NCBI GenBank assembly: GCA_949294665.1
Contig: CASFID010000025.1
Coordinates: 1 to 64,000 of the forward strand
Direction: 5' to 3'
Length of the DNA stretch: 64,000 nt
Source: an uncultured Eubacteriales bacterium
Lineage (GTDB): Bacteria; Bacillota; Clostridia; Lachnospirales; Lachnospiraceae
Position numbers and translations under genes: made by a program. Each line of letters begins with the position of its first letter. The stretch's first letter is position 1. Shown in pieces: positions 16,846 to 28,100 of this stretch. The notes under the pieces were generated by a model. The model ran no database searches. It saw only the letters and a program-made list of their open reading frames with translations, and had not been told where the DNA came from.

Positions 16846-18525
16846 ATGGGCAAGAAGTTTATTAAACGGCTGCTTGTACTGCTCACGGCAATGTGTCTGA
16901 TGATAACAATGGCAATGCCGGTACTGGCAGCAGAGGAAGATGGAGAGACATCGACAGTGACAGGGACAACGGAGGATCCGGCGAACGGTATTCTTCAGGT
17001 TATGCTGGCGTATGTCGATGATGGAGGGAACAGGACGTATTATACCGGCGGTACCTGCTTTATGATCAACGAAGAATATGTTGTGACAAATAAGCATGTA
17101 TTCGATCTGGACACAGTGCTCTCAAACGGATTGACTGTCAGAGAGGCAATGAAAAATGATTATGCGCTGGATGCCCTTCCGAAGGATAACGATTCGCATA
17201 TCAGATTATTTGTATTTGCAAACCGTGATACGAATGTAGAGGCAACCGTGCATGAGAACGCGCAGTCAGATGTGCTTGATTTCGCTGCTCTGAAGCTTTC
17301 TGAAAAGATTTACGGAAGACAGCCGCTCGTACTCGGCGACAGCGACACCATCAATCCGCAGGATACAGTTTACGCAATGGGATTCCCGGAGGATTCTGTA
17401 CAGAACAAGAAATTTAATACAAAAGAAGATGTGTCTATTTCTGACGGTATTATTTCTAAAGTAACTGTAACAGGAAGCGTGGATATCATTGAGCATACGG
17501 CAACGCTGAATAATGGAAATTCAGGCGGACCGCTGCTGAATGCGAATAATGAAGTTATCGGAATCAACGAGTTCATTATCGATCAGAAAAATTATTCGAT
17601 CCAGATCAATGCAATAAAAGAGATCCTTGATACATACGGTATCGCATATTCTACATCGTCAACAGGCGGCGGAGACACTACAGCCGACGAGGGCGATGAT
17701 GCAGAAAAGGAAGAAGGACCGGATCAGGCACTTGTATCCAGCCTTCAGAGCGAGATCGATAAAGCGAAAGCGATGGATGTATCCGGCTACACAGATGAAA
17801 GCGTTCAGGTGCTCAACGATACCATCGGATCAGCCGAGTCTGTTGTGAGCAATCCGGATGCAACAGATGAACAGCTTCAGGCATCCATCAGCGATCTCCA
17901 GGCAGCAGTTACCGGTCTGGAAGAAAAGGCAGGAATAAATCCATTCCTGATTGCAGGCATTGCTGCGGTAGTCGTGATCATTATCGTAGTTATCATTGTT
18001 ATCGTAGTTGTGAACAGCAGCAAGAAAAAGAAGAAAGCAGCAAAGGCAGGCGGCGGCGTATCATCAGTACCGGCAGGCGGACCGGTTCCGCCGTCAGGAT
18101 ATTCCAATGCAGGTGCTTCTACTGTGCCGACAGGATATTCGGCAATGGGAGCAGAACCGGACGGAGCAGGAGAGACTACACTTCTTGATTCCGGAGCAGG
18201 CGAGACTACACTGTTAAGCGGAGCGGCAGGCGGCGCTTATCTCATCAGAAAGAAGAACGGCGAAAAGATCGCTATTACTTCTCAGAACTTTGCGATCGGT
18301 AAAGAAAGAAGAAGAGTGAACTACTGCATCTCAGACAATACTTCTGTCAGCAGATACCATGCAGTGATCACAAAGAAGGGATCTGACTACTATGTGGCAG
18401 ACCAGAAATCAAGCAACTTCACATTTGTGAACGGCGTACAGCTCAGCCCGTATCAGGAGACACTGCTGACTGACAAGTCCATATTAAAGCTCTCGGATGA
18501 AGAGTTTGAATTTCATTTATCATAA
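16846..18525 (+). CDS. Membrane trypsin-like serine protease with cytoplasmic FHA domain
   Basis: This 559-residue protein has a signal peptide (1-28, ending MAMPVLAA) and an extracytoplasmic trypsin-like domain. The apparent triad is His84 (TNKHVF), Asp145 (DVLDFAALKL) and Ser226 (NGNSGGPL). A helical spacer follows, then a membrane helix (about 367-390) with a KKKKK stop-transfer. The cytoplasmic tail carries two ETTLL motifs (443-447 and 453-457) and an FHA domain (about 468-559, with SRYHAVI and NFTFVNG). FHA domains read phospho-Thr, and ETTLL-type sites are their common partners. PP2C and kinase genes follow directly. I infer a protease on the outside, tied to kinase signalling inside. 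It is the first gene after the regulator. Confidence 0.85.
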   Translation: MGKKFIKRLLVLLTAMCLMITMAMPVLAAEEDGETSTVTGTTEDPANGILQVMLAYVDDGGNRTYYTGGTCFMINEEYVVTNKHVFDLDTVLSNGLTVREAMKNDYALDALPKDNDSHIRLFVFANRDTNVEATVHENAQSDVLDFAALKLSEKIYGRQPLVLGDSDTINPQDTVYAMGFPEDSVQNKKFNTKEDVSISDGIISKVTVTGSVDIIEHTATLNNGNSGGPLLNANNEVIGINEFIIDQKNYSIQINAIKEILDTYGIAYSTSSTGGGDTTADEGDDAEKEEGPDQALVSSLQSEIDKAKAMDVSGYTDESVQVLNDTIGSAESVVSNPDATDEQLQASISDLQAAVTGLEEKAGINPFLIAGIAAVVVIIIVVIIVIVVVNSSKKKKKAAKAGGGVSSVPAGGPVPPSGYSNAGASTVPTGYSAMGAEPDGAGETTLLDSGAGETTLLSGAAGGAYLIRKKNGEKIAITSQNFAIGKERRRVNYCISDNTSVSRYHAVITKKGSDYYVADQKSSNFTFVNGVQLSPYQETLLTDKSILKLSDEEFEFHLS

Positions 18526-18549
18526 TCAGCAGACATTGTGGGGGCAGAG

Positions 18550-19335
18550 ATGGGATTTTTAAGTATTGCACACAGCGATGTAGGAATTAAAAAGAATACA
18601 AATCAGGACTCTGTCTTAATTAAAGAGGCAATGACAGACTACGGCGAGGTATTACTTGCCGTAGTCTGTGATGGAATGGGCGGCCTTGCTAAGGGTGAGG
18701 TCGCCAGTGCCGCTTTGATTAGGGCTTTTTCAAGTTGGTTTGAAGATAAGTTTCCTGAGATACTTTATGAAAAGAGAAAAGACGGCGCGATAGACCGTAT
18801 GGAACTGGAAAATGAACTGAACGCACTTGTTATTGATGTCAACCACAGGATCGCGGAACACGGAAAACAGTTTCATGTGGCAATGGGAACAACAGCCGCT
18901 CTCCTGATACTTGCGGAGGGCAGATACTATACGATGAATGTAGGAGATTCCAGAGTCTATACGATCGACTCTGAAAAAGTCTCTCAGCTCACGAAGGATC
19001 AGACCTTTGTGCAGAAAGAGATCGACCAGGGGAGGATGACCCTTGAAGAAGCAAGAAATCATCCGCAGAGAAATGTGCTGCTCCAGTGCGTGGGAGCAAG
19101 CGAGGTGATCATGCCGGAATTTACAAACGGAGAATACACCAGTGATGAAGTGTTCATGATCTGTTCAGACGGTTTCCGACATCTGATCTCAGAGGAGGAG
19201 TTCTTCAAACTGATGAACCCCGGAAAACTGAACACAGAAAAAGAGATGCGCGATGCGGCTCTTTACTGTACGGAATTGAATAAGTCACGTCAGGAGAAGG
19301 ACAATATCTCAGTCATTCTCGTAAAGACGTGTTAG
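18550..19335 (+). CDS. PP2C-family Ser/Thr protein phosphatase
   Basis: This 261-residue, metal-dependent phosphatase removes phosphate from Ser/Thr and is the natural opponent of the kinase encoded next. Motifs in order are NTNQDS, VCDGMGGLAKGE, GTTAALL, GDSRVY, CSDGFRHL and DNISVILV, so all the metal-binding Asp residues are present. No membrane segment is seen. I start at ATG 18550 behind GGGGCAG; a GTG at 18538 is also in frame but lacks a ribosome binding site. It overlaps the frame entrance of the kinase gene closely, so the two are co-translated. Confidence 0.92.
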   Translation: MGFLSIAHSDVGIKKNTNQDSVLIKEAMTDYGEVLLAVVCDGMGGLAKGEVASAALIRAFSSWFEDKFPEILYEKRKDGAIDRMELENELNALVIDVNHRIAEHGKQFHVAMGTTAALLILAEGRYYTMNVGDSRVYTIDSEKVSQLTKDQTFVQKEIDQGRMTLEEARNHPQRNVLLQCVGASEVIMPEFTNGEYTSDEVFMICSDGFRHLISEEEFFKLMNPGKLNTEKEMRDAALYCTELNKSRQEKDNISVILVKTC

Positions 19336-19346
19336 AGGATAAATAT

Positions 19347-21065
19347 ATGCTGGAAATAGGATCAATTGTTGACGGTAAATATAAAATATTGAACAAGATC
19401 GGGCAGGGCGGCATGAGTGTCGTCTACCTGGCGATGAATGAACGCGCCAATAAACAGTGGGCGATCAAGGAAGTCCGAAAGGACGGAGTGAAAGACTATG
19501 AGGTGGTCAAGCAGGGGCTGATCGCCGAGACTGACATCTTGAAAAAACTGAGCCATCCGAACCTGCCCAGTATTATCGATGTTATTGACTGTGAGGATAC
19601 GTTCCTTATCGTTATGGACTATATCGAGGGAAAGGCGCTTGACTACTGGCTGAAGAAGGAGGGTGCCCAGCCGCAGGAAAAGGTCGTGGAATGGGCGAAA
19701 CAGATCTGCGACGTGCTGGGATATCTTCATTCCAGAAAACCTCCGATCATATACAGAGATCTTAAGCCTGCCAATGTAATGCTGAAGCCGGACGGAAAGA
19801 TCATGATCATTGACTTCGGAACAGCAAGAGAGTTCAAAGAGACGAGTATCGAAGATACATCGTGTCTGGGAACGCAGGGGTACGCGGCGCCGGAACAGTA
19901 CGGAGGCCATGGGCAGACAGATGCAAGAACGGATATCTATACATTGGGAACGACGATGTATCATCTGCTGACCGGGCATAATCCGAGCCTTCCGCCGTAT
20001 GAGATGTATCCCATCAGACAGTGGAATCCGGCACTGTCATCCGGACTGGAACAGATCGTACTTAAATGTACGCAGAGGAACCCGGCAGACCGGTATCAGT
20101 CCTGCGCAGAGCTGATGTATGCGCTGGAGCATTACACGGAGCTGGATACTGAATATAGAAAAAAAGAGAGCTTTAAATGGAGAACTTTTGTGGCGGCATG
20201 TGCAGTATCGGTTATCTCTCTTGCCGGCTGCCTGGGCTTCCGGTTCGCGGAAAGTTCTGCGACCAGGAGCAGTTACGATTCCTATCTCAGTTCGGCAGCC
20301 ACTGCTTCGACGCAGGAAGAACGGGTACAGCTGTATGAAGACGCGATCAAGATCAATCCGAAAGAAGGAGAGGCATATCAGGATCTGCTGCAGCTCTATG
20401 TGAATGGCTTGAATGGAGATGAGAATAACTTTTCTCAGGATGAGGCAACAGCGATGACTGCGATCCTGGGATATAAAGGCAGCGGAAATAGAACGAACGA
20501 GAGCTACCTGGAGTCGAATAAAGAAGCTTATGACAATTTTGCTTTCCAGATGGGAGTCGCTTATTTCTATTCTTATGAAGGAAACGGAAATAAACAGATG
20601 TCTCAGCTCTGGTTCGAGAAAGCGGCAGAGAGCGATACGCTCGATCCGGATAAAGTGGAGATGTCAAAACGGTTTGCAAGAATCGCAGGATATTATGCAG
20701 GACTGAACAAGGTCGACCGATCCGGATACAGTTCGGCTTCGTACAGAGATTACTGGGATGACCTGGTCAGTCTTACCGATACAAATCTGGTCACTATCGT
20801 TAATCCGGAAACAGCACTCGTGATGTATAACGAGCTTGTGTATCAGATCGGAGAAAATGCGTTGAATTTCAGAAGGGCGGGCGTGACGGAGGATGAGCTC
20901 AAAAATGAACTCGCTTCAACAAAGAACCGTCTTGAGACAACACAGTTTGCCTCTGCCAGCGAGAATATGACGGCAGTGAACAATGAGAGCCGGCGAAATA
21001 TTCTCAACAATATTACCTGGGCGGAAGAGCAGGTCGATATAGCGTTCTCTTCTCAGGATTCATAG
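19347..21065 (+). CDS. Membrane Ser/Thr protein kinase with extracytoplasmic repeat region
   Basis: This 572-residue protein has an active-looking Hanks-type kinase domain (about 12-260): GQGGMSVVY loop, Lys41 in WAIKEV, YRDLKPANV with Asp138, DFGTA with Asp156, and CLGTQGYAAPEQYG. A membrane helix follows at about 278-300. The external part is a TPR-like helical region (ASTQEERVQLYEDAIKINPK). PASTA domains, usual in PknB-type kinases, are absent. I start at ATG 19347 after AGAGGA. Likely substrates are the ETTLL-bearing membrane proteins on both sides, which the FHA proteins could then bind. Confidence 0.92.
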   Translation: MLEIGSIVDGKYKILNKIGQGGMSVVYLAMNERANKQWAIKEVRKDGVKDYEVVKQGLIAETDILKKLSHPNLPSIIDVIDCEDTFLIVMDYIEGKALDYWLKKEGAQPQEKVVEWAKQICDVLGYLHSRKPPIIYRDLKPANVMLKPDGKIMIIDFGTAREFKETSIEDTSCLGTQGYAAPEQYGGHGQTDARTDIYTLGTTMYHLLTGHNPSLPPYEMYPIRQWNPALSSGLEQIVLKCTQRNPADRYQSCAELMYALEHYTELDTEYRKKESFKWRTFVAACAVSVISLAGCLGFRFAESSATRSSYDSYLSSAATASTQEERVQLYEDAIKINPKEGEAYQDLLQLYVNGLNGDENNFSQDEATAMTAILGYKGSGNRTNESYLESNKEAYDNFAFQMGVAYFYSYEGNGNKQMSQLWFEKAAESDTLDPDKVEMSKRFARIAGYYAGLNKVDRSGYSSASYRDYWDDLVSLTDTNLVTIVNPETALVMYNELVYQIGENALNFRRAGVTEDELKNELASTKNRLETTQFASASENMTAVNNESRRNILNNITWAEEQVDIAFSSQDS

Positions 21066-21090
21066 ACCAGTAAAACAGGAGGGAATTGAA

Positions 21091-21660
21091 ATGCAGGAAG
21101 CTGAACAGCTTATCAGTCTGTATCATACAGGATTTATCGTCTGCCTGTGTCTGGCAATCCTGTTCGCGGTTCTGAGTGTTGTAATTTTCTTTGTGTTCGA
21201 TATACGCGGAGTTTTTGATTTTATGACAGGAAGAGCTGAGAAACGGACGATTCGGAAAATGGAGGAGGAAAACGCCAGGACAGGAAAACTCAGGGAAGAA
21301 TATCTTGAACCGGGCTCAAGCTCTGATCTGTACCGGACGCCAAGCGGGAGCATACCGCCTGTCATTTATCCGGTAACAGAGCCCGCGAACACAGGCGTGG
21401 AGAAGACAGAGAAAATGTATCCGCCGGCGGGTACAGATGCCGGAAGCGAGGAGACTACACTGCTGGCAGAAAATGCGGGAAGTGAAGAGACCACTCTGCT
21501 GAACAGCGGAGAGGAAAGCTTCGGGGAAACTGTCCTGCTGACGCCGGAGATGGAACAGGCCATATCTTCATCTGATGAGAAGAAAGAGAAGAAGGATTCT
21601 TCAAGAAAGTTCATCATCACGAAGGAGAATATATGGATTCATACGAATGAACTGATCTAG
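21091..21660 (+). CDS. Small membrane protein with repeated ETTLL phospho-acceptor motifs
   Basis: This 189-residue protein has one membrane helix (about 13-37) and a long cytoplasmic, charged, disordered-looking tail. The tail carries EETTLL twice (Glu121-Leu125, Glu133-Leu137) and GETVLL once (146-150). These match the Thr motif that kinases phosphorylate and FHA domains bind, and the same motif is in the upstream FHA protease. No enzyme domain is visible. I infer a phospho-scaffold that recruits FHA proteins to the membrane. AGGAGGG precedes the ATG, and it follows the kinase by 25 nt. Confidence 0.7.
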   Translation: MQEAEQLISLYHTGFIVCLCLAILFAVLSVVIFFVFDIRGVFDFMTGRAEKRTIRKMEEENARTGKLREEYLEPGSSSDLYRTPSGSIPPVIYPVTEPANTGVEKTEKMYPPAGTDAGSEETTLLAENAGSEETTLLNSGEESFGETVLLTPEMEQAISSSDEKKEKKDSSRKFIITKENIWIHTNELI

Positions 21661-21708
21661 GATAATCCGGATCAGATCAGATAAATTATTAAAGGGGAGA
21701 TGCTTTCA

Positions 21709-22197
21709 ATGAAATTGATAAGGAAAGGATTTATCGGGGTGCTTGCCGCCTTCATGGTATCGGCCGTGACGCCGCTGCTGATCCCGTTCGCGCTGGATGG
21801 CGACGGGAATCTCAACGGAGCGGGGTATGCGGCAGGCGTGATGTTCTGGGCAGGGCTTATCGCAGGATGCGTGGGATATGCGCTGCTGTACAGGAAGGAA
21901 AAAGAGAGGATAGAAACCGGCGCAGGAAAAAGAAACCGTCCGTCGGCACTTTACTTTTTCAGTAATCTGCCGGCAAAGGCAGCAGACGGGATTATGATCG
22001 TCGGGGTGATAGGGACTGTGTTCTGCGCGGTCAATGTCACAGTCAGTCAGACAGTGGCAGTGATTTTTCTGCTGCTGATGCTTGCGGGCATATATGCACA
22101 TTTCCTGTTTAACGGGAAATTGTATTCCTATATATGGAACTGTAAACCAACGTATAAAAATGAACAGCTGAAAGAAAAGAAAGGAATGGGAATATGA
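21709..22197 (+). CDS. Four-helix membrane protein of unknown function
   Basis: This 162-residue protein has about four hydrophobic segments (around 8-25, 42-62, 88-105 and 112-135) and a Lys-rich C-terminal tail. I recognise no family. I start at ATG 21709, nine bases after GGGGAG; the ATG at 21700 is too close to that site. The stop overlaps the ATG of the next gene (ATGA), so it is translationally coupled to the giant surface protein and may help its export or anchoring. Confidence 0.65.
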   Translation: MKLIRKGFIGVLAAFMVSAVTPLLIPFALDGDGNLNGAGYAAGVMFWAGLIAGCVGYALLYRKEKERIETGAGKRNRPSALYFFSNLPAKAADGIMIVGVIGTVFCAVNVTVSQTVAVIFLLLMLAGIYAHFLFNGKLYSYIWNCKPTYKNEQLKEKKGMGI

Positions 22198-25100
22198 AAA
22201 CAAAAGGACGAAGCTGGAAAGAAAGGATATGCGCACTGCTGCTGGCGCTGGCGATGGTGCTGACCGGAATGCTGCCGGGGAGCACGGCGACGGCGGAAGC
22301 GGCATGGGGAGATCCTGTGGATGTGGAATTTAAAGCAATAGATTCCGCAACCGGAAGCGAATTAACAGATTTGACTGTTATTGTAAAGGACTCTGAGGAG
22401 CAAGAGGTCGGAAGAATTGTATTTCCAAATGAGGAAAATATAAATACAGTTTCTCTGACAGAGGGAGAAGAGTATTCTTTTGAAGCGATTAAGACTGGTT
22501 ATGAGAATGCGTCAGGAGAATTTACTGTTGAATCCGAAAAAATGGATCCCGTTAAAATCAATATGGCAATGTCTGATATCCAGATTGAACAGACTGGTGT
22601 AATTCAGTATATAGGTGACTCTTGCCAGATGACTGTGAAAAATCCGGTTGCCGGTGCGGTATATGCATGGCAGTCCGACAATACGGAAGCTGTAGTTGTA
22701 AATGAGAATGGTCAGGTTACTGCTGTGGGCAGTGGATCGGCAAGGATAACAGCTTCTTATAATGGAAAAGTATCAAACAGTATTCTGGTGGCTTCCGCAA
22801 GAATCAGCACGGCAATCGGTCTGGAGCTTAATGCTGTTCCAGATGGAAACAATGATATTGAGTCTGTAACTTGTAAAGTAGTAGGGCTGCCGGCAGATGC
22901 TACGGGAACAATTAAATTTACAGTGGGACAGGAAATCCAGTATGTGGATGTTGTCTCTGGTACAGCAGAGTGGACATATTATGATCAGGATGCTTTAATC
23001 GGAGACGTCACATTTGTGGCAGAGTATTCGGGAGACTGGAAATATGAGGGCAGCAGTGTACCGGCAACTCTCAAAGGTCTTTATAGAACATATGAACTTA
23101 TATTTACCGATAAAACCAACAGTGAAACAACCCCGAGGCTGTTCACAAATGATATGGAAGCTTCTGAGGAAGGGGTATCCTTTAATATCGAGGTTGATGC
23201 GGATTCAGAAAAGGGCAGGAAGCTTTCCTACTTTTCCTCAAATGAAGATATTGTAAGAGTAGATGAAGAGACCGGAAAAGCAACGATTGTAGGCAATGGC
23301 GCTGCATATATTACAGTAAAGGCTGCTCAGAACGGTTATTATCTTCCGTCCGAAAAGAATTATTTTATCTATTCTCAGAAGGTGCTTGATATTTCAGAGA
23401 CTGCAATCAGCACAACTCCGATAACGGAAAGAACTTATAATGGAAGCACTGAAGTGAAGGTGGCGGGTTCAATCTCGCAGACGGATTTGGAAAACTTAGG
23501 AATCTATACTGGAGATCTGGATACTACAAAGGGGCTGTCGCTGGAGTTTACAGGTGATATTGAAGGAAAAGATGTAAAGGATACGCCTTATGATAAGGTG
23601 ACTATCAAATCAATTGATAAAATTTCAGGAACAACGCTTGCAGGAGAAGAGATTTCTTTAAGCAATCGCATAGAGTGCACAAATTATGAAGGAACAGAGC
23701 TGGGGGCGAGCATAAAAGTTGTAAAGAGGACAGTTTATCTTGGAACAGAGAACTTCACAATTTTTTATGGAGATAATGTAAGGAAAGCCCTTAGAAATCA
23801 GGAAGGTATGGTATATGCCATTGATGGTGAACTGTCAGGAGAGGATACAGGAATTGTGCCGGGAGACGTTGTTGATATGTCTGCATTCCGGGCAACAGTT
23901 CTTCTGCCAATCTACAATGTTGATGTTCATGAGTCTATTATAAAACCAAATATGAACAGTGTGCAGGATACCACAAATTATCATTTTGTGGCCTCTCAGG
24001 ATAATGAGACTCTGGGGGATCAGTATCTTGGAAGTCTTACAGTAATAAGCAAAAAGTTGACACTTAAGCAGATTCTGGACAGCATAAATCTTTATGTTGA
24101 AGGCGGCTCGTTGTATACAGATGAGAATGGGAATACATGGATCAGCGGCGGAACTCTGAAGGCATCATTCAAAAATTCTGAGTCATCAACAGATGAGGCA
24201 GATGCAATATCATCTTATTATGACAAGATCATCCTGACAGTAGGCAGAAGAGACTACAATCTCTGTGAAGAAGGATTTGCAGCAGGCGATAATACTGTAA
24301 AGATTGACGGTAAATTATCTTTGCAGACAAACGGGTGGCCGCCGAACAGTACTCCGGAGAGATCATGGAGCTTTACAGTTGACCAGACAGATCCTGATTT
24401 TGTATTCGGCGACTGGGCAGGAAAGACTAAAGTTTCAGACACCTTGTTTTCAGCGATTACGTTCAATAACTATCAGAATACAGAATATTCTATTGCGAAT
24501 GTAGAATGGAATGATGAAGATAAGGCTGATCAGGCAACAGGAACTGAGACAGTAAAGCAGAGCGGTGTAAAAGACTGGAAATACTATGTCTATAAAGTAG
24601 ATTCTGATGAACAGCTGAATGAAGAAAATATTCATAAGGTTATAGAGAGTGCTGACTGGATTGACACGACAGAAGATACAGATTCTATTCCGGTTGTCAC
24701 CGGCAAGAATGGTCAGCTGGATTCTGTTCAGGGAAACTATGTTGTGCTTGTTAAAATTACCGATAATGTGAATAATACGGCGGTATATTCTTCTAACGGA
24801 CTGATTCTCGATGTGACAGAACCGACAGTTTCAATCACACAGGAAGATGGGACTCCGTTTGTATCAGATACATATTATAGTGATCCTATTTCTTATAAAA
24901 TAGCATTGACAGACGGGAATATTTCATCTGGATTGGAAAGAGTCGAAATCAGGTTGTTTGTAGGAGACGAAGAAAAGGAATGCAAAAAAATTCAGCTTGA
25001 TGAAAAGTACGTTGACAGCAGTTCAGAAACGGGATATACACTGGATGAAATATATGATGAAGAAACAGGATTAAATTCATACGACATCTTTGGAGAGATT

Positions 25101-28100
25101 AAGGAAGAATATTGTGACAGTAATAACCTGAGAATAGAGGTTACAGCATATGATCAGGCTTGGAATGCAGATAGACCAGACCAGAACTGTGTGACAGTGA
25201 GTCAGGCGTTGAAATGTGATTTGACAAAACCGGAAATCACTGTTTCTTACAATAACGATACTGATGTTAAGAACGGTAAGTACTTTAAGTCAGACAGAGT
25301 TATGACCATTAAGTACAAAGAGAAGAACTTTATTGCCAGCGGTATTACGTTTGATGTTAAGGCGGCGGCAGACTTAGACAGTGTGACGTTAGTAAAAGAT
25401 GTGACTCTTGATGAACTCTCTGATTATGGAATTAAAGTAGGAGAAAAGATTGAAGATAATCAGAGTGACAGAACGTGGGAAACATATGATAATAAGAGAA
25501 TTAATACTCTAACATTAACCTTTAATAAGGATAATGAATATTATATAGTACCCCATTGTGCGGATAGAGCTGGAAATAGAGAAGATCCCGATGCTGTGGA
25601 CTACAATATCCATAAAGATGTAGATAAAGAAACAGCGAAAATTATAAAGAACGAATTTGTCATAGATAAAACAGCACCTGAGATCAGCGTAAGCTACACG
25701 GATGGTGTTGAGTTCACACCGCTGACTTACCAGCCGGCGGAAGGAGAAGGAGTCTATAGAACAAAAGCAGTACGCGCAACAGTAACAATAGACGAGAAGA
25801 ATTTCTGGCTTGAAAATGAAAACGGAGAAAAGGAATTTAATAATCAGTGGAATTTTGATGGAACGAACGGCGTAAACGCAAAGAATGAAAATGTGGATGC
25901 TGTTAAAAGCCAGGACTATCTTACAACTGCTTCAGAAAATATTTCTTCAAATTGGGGAAGCGCAAATGAGATAAGAACCAACAGCGAATTTCTGTTTTTA
26001 ACAGATGCCAATTATACGTTTACATTTACTTACACTGATTTGGCAGGTAATGAGGCAGTATATGATCCAAATTATTTTACTGTAGACCAGACAAATCCGA
26101 CAGGAACAATTAACCTTGACGGAGATGGAGAAGGTGCACCTGATATCCCGGTATGGCTTGAAAGTTTTCTCGATGTGATTTCTTTCAATATTTTCAGAAA
26201 TCATGATTATGAAGTGAAATTTGATTCAGAGGATGAGACGTCAGGAATTAAGAGTATTGAGTATTATAAATCGAGAATGCCGCTGGCTGATGAAAATCAG
26301 GTAACCTCAATGAATACTTGGAATCTGCTGGGAGTTCAGGGAACTCAGGCGGAGAAGACTGGATCGTTTACAGTGAGTCCAGATGAACAGTTCGTAGTAT
26401 ATGCTAAATTAACTGATTATGCCGGACATGTGACGTACCTTTATCCTTCACGGGGAGCAGTTGCCGACAATACTAAGCCGGTAATTACGATCACAAATCT
26501 GAGCACACCGCGCAATGGAATTTATAAAGATGATGTTACACTTCATGTGGACGTAACCGATCCGACAAATGGTAATACATATTCCGGTATTGAGTCTCTT
26601 TGGTATGAAGTTACAGCAACGGGTAATGTAAATGAGAGTGAAACTACTACATTAATGAATAACTCTAACAACAGAGTGCAGAGTCATCAGAACTGGTCCG
26701 GTAATATTGTGATTCCGGCGGACAGGTATAACAGCAACGATGTCAGGGTAACAGTACATGCAGTTGATTTTTCTGGAAATCGATATGACAGCGAGACCGT
26801 ACAGCTCAGCATCGACAACACCGACCCGACCATCCAGGTAACCTACGACCTGAACAGCCCGCTCAACGAGCGTTACTACAATGCGACGAGAACGGCAACT
26901 GTCACAGTGACAGAGCGTAACTTTGACGAGTCGGCAGTGAGATTCAATATCACGAACACGGACGGCACGATGCCTTCCATCAGCGGATGGTCTCACAGCG
27001 CGGACTCAGGTGTTTCAGACAATGCGACACATACATGCTATGTTACATTCGCAGCGGACGGCGATTACACACTGACGCTGAACACGACAGACCTTGCAGG
27101 AAATGATTCACATTATACGCAGGTGGACGACTTCACGATCGACCAGACAGATCCGACGATCCAGGTATCCTACGACAACAACAGCGATGCAGAGAACGGA
27201 TACTTTAATGCCGAGAGAACAGCGACGATCACGGTGAATGAGCACAACTTCAATGCGGCTGAGGTCAATGCAGTAATCACAGCAAGGCTTCAGGGAACCG
27301 GAGTTTCAGCACCTGGGCTTGGCTCATGGAGCACGAGAGGTGACGTCCACACGACAACCGTAAACTTCTCGGCTGACGCGGATTATACGTTTGATATTGA
27401 TTATACAGACCTCGCAGGCAATGCGGCGGCGGATTATCAGGGAGATACATTTACGATCGACCAGACAGCACCGGAAGTTGAGTTCTTTGACATCGTAGAT
27501 AAGTCTGCGAATAAAGACATGGTAGCGCCGGGCGTGACATACAGCGATATCAACTATTCCGAAAACGGAGTTAAGCTTATGCTCAAGGGTGCAAAGCATG
27601 ACGAGAAAGAGCTGACCGGAACGCGCACGGGAATTGCCAACGGCGAGAGCATCAAGATGGACGATTTCGCACGTACAAAGGAGAATGACGACCTGTACAC
27701 ACTGACGGCGGCTATTACCGACAAGGCGGGCAATGTGACGGAACAGTCCGTAACATTCTCAGTCAACCGGTTCGGTTCCGTCTATGTATTCTCAGATGAT
27801 ACCGAGAAGCTGCTGGACGACTACTATGCAAAAGAGGAACAGGATCTTGTCGTGACAGAGATCAACGTAGATACGCTGGTCAACAATGGAATTTCCTACG
27901 GGCGCGACGGAGAGCTGGTGAACCTGGAGAAGGGCAGCGATTATACGGTAAGAGAAAGCGGATCGGACGTATCCTGGAAGGAATATCAGTATACGATCGA
28001 CAAGAAGAACTTTGAAGAAGAAGGACACTATACAGTAACCATCGATTCAGAGGACCGCGCGACAAACGTACAGAATAATAAGGTGAAAGACAGCGATATC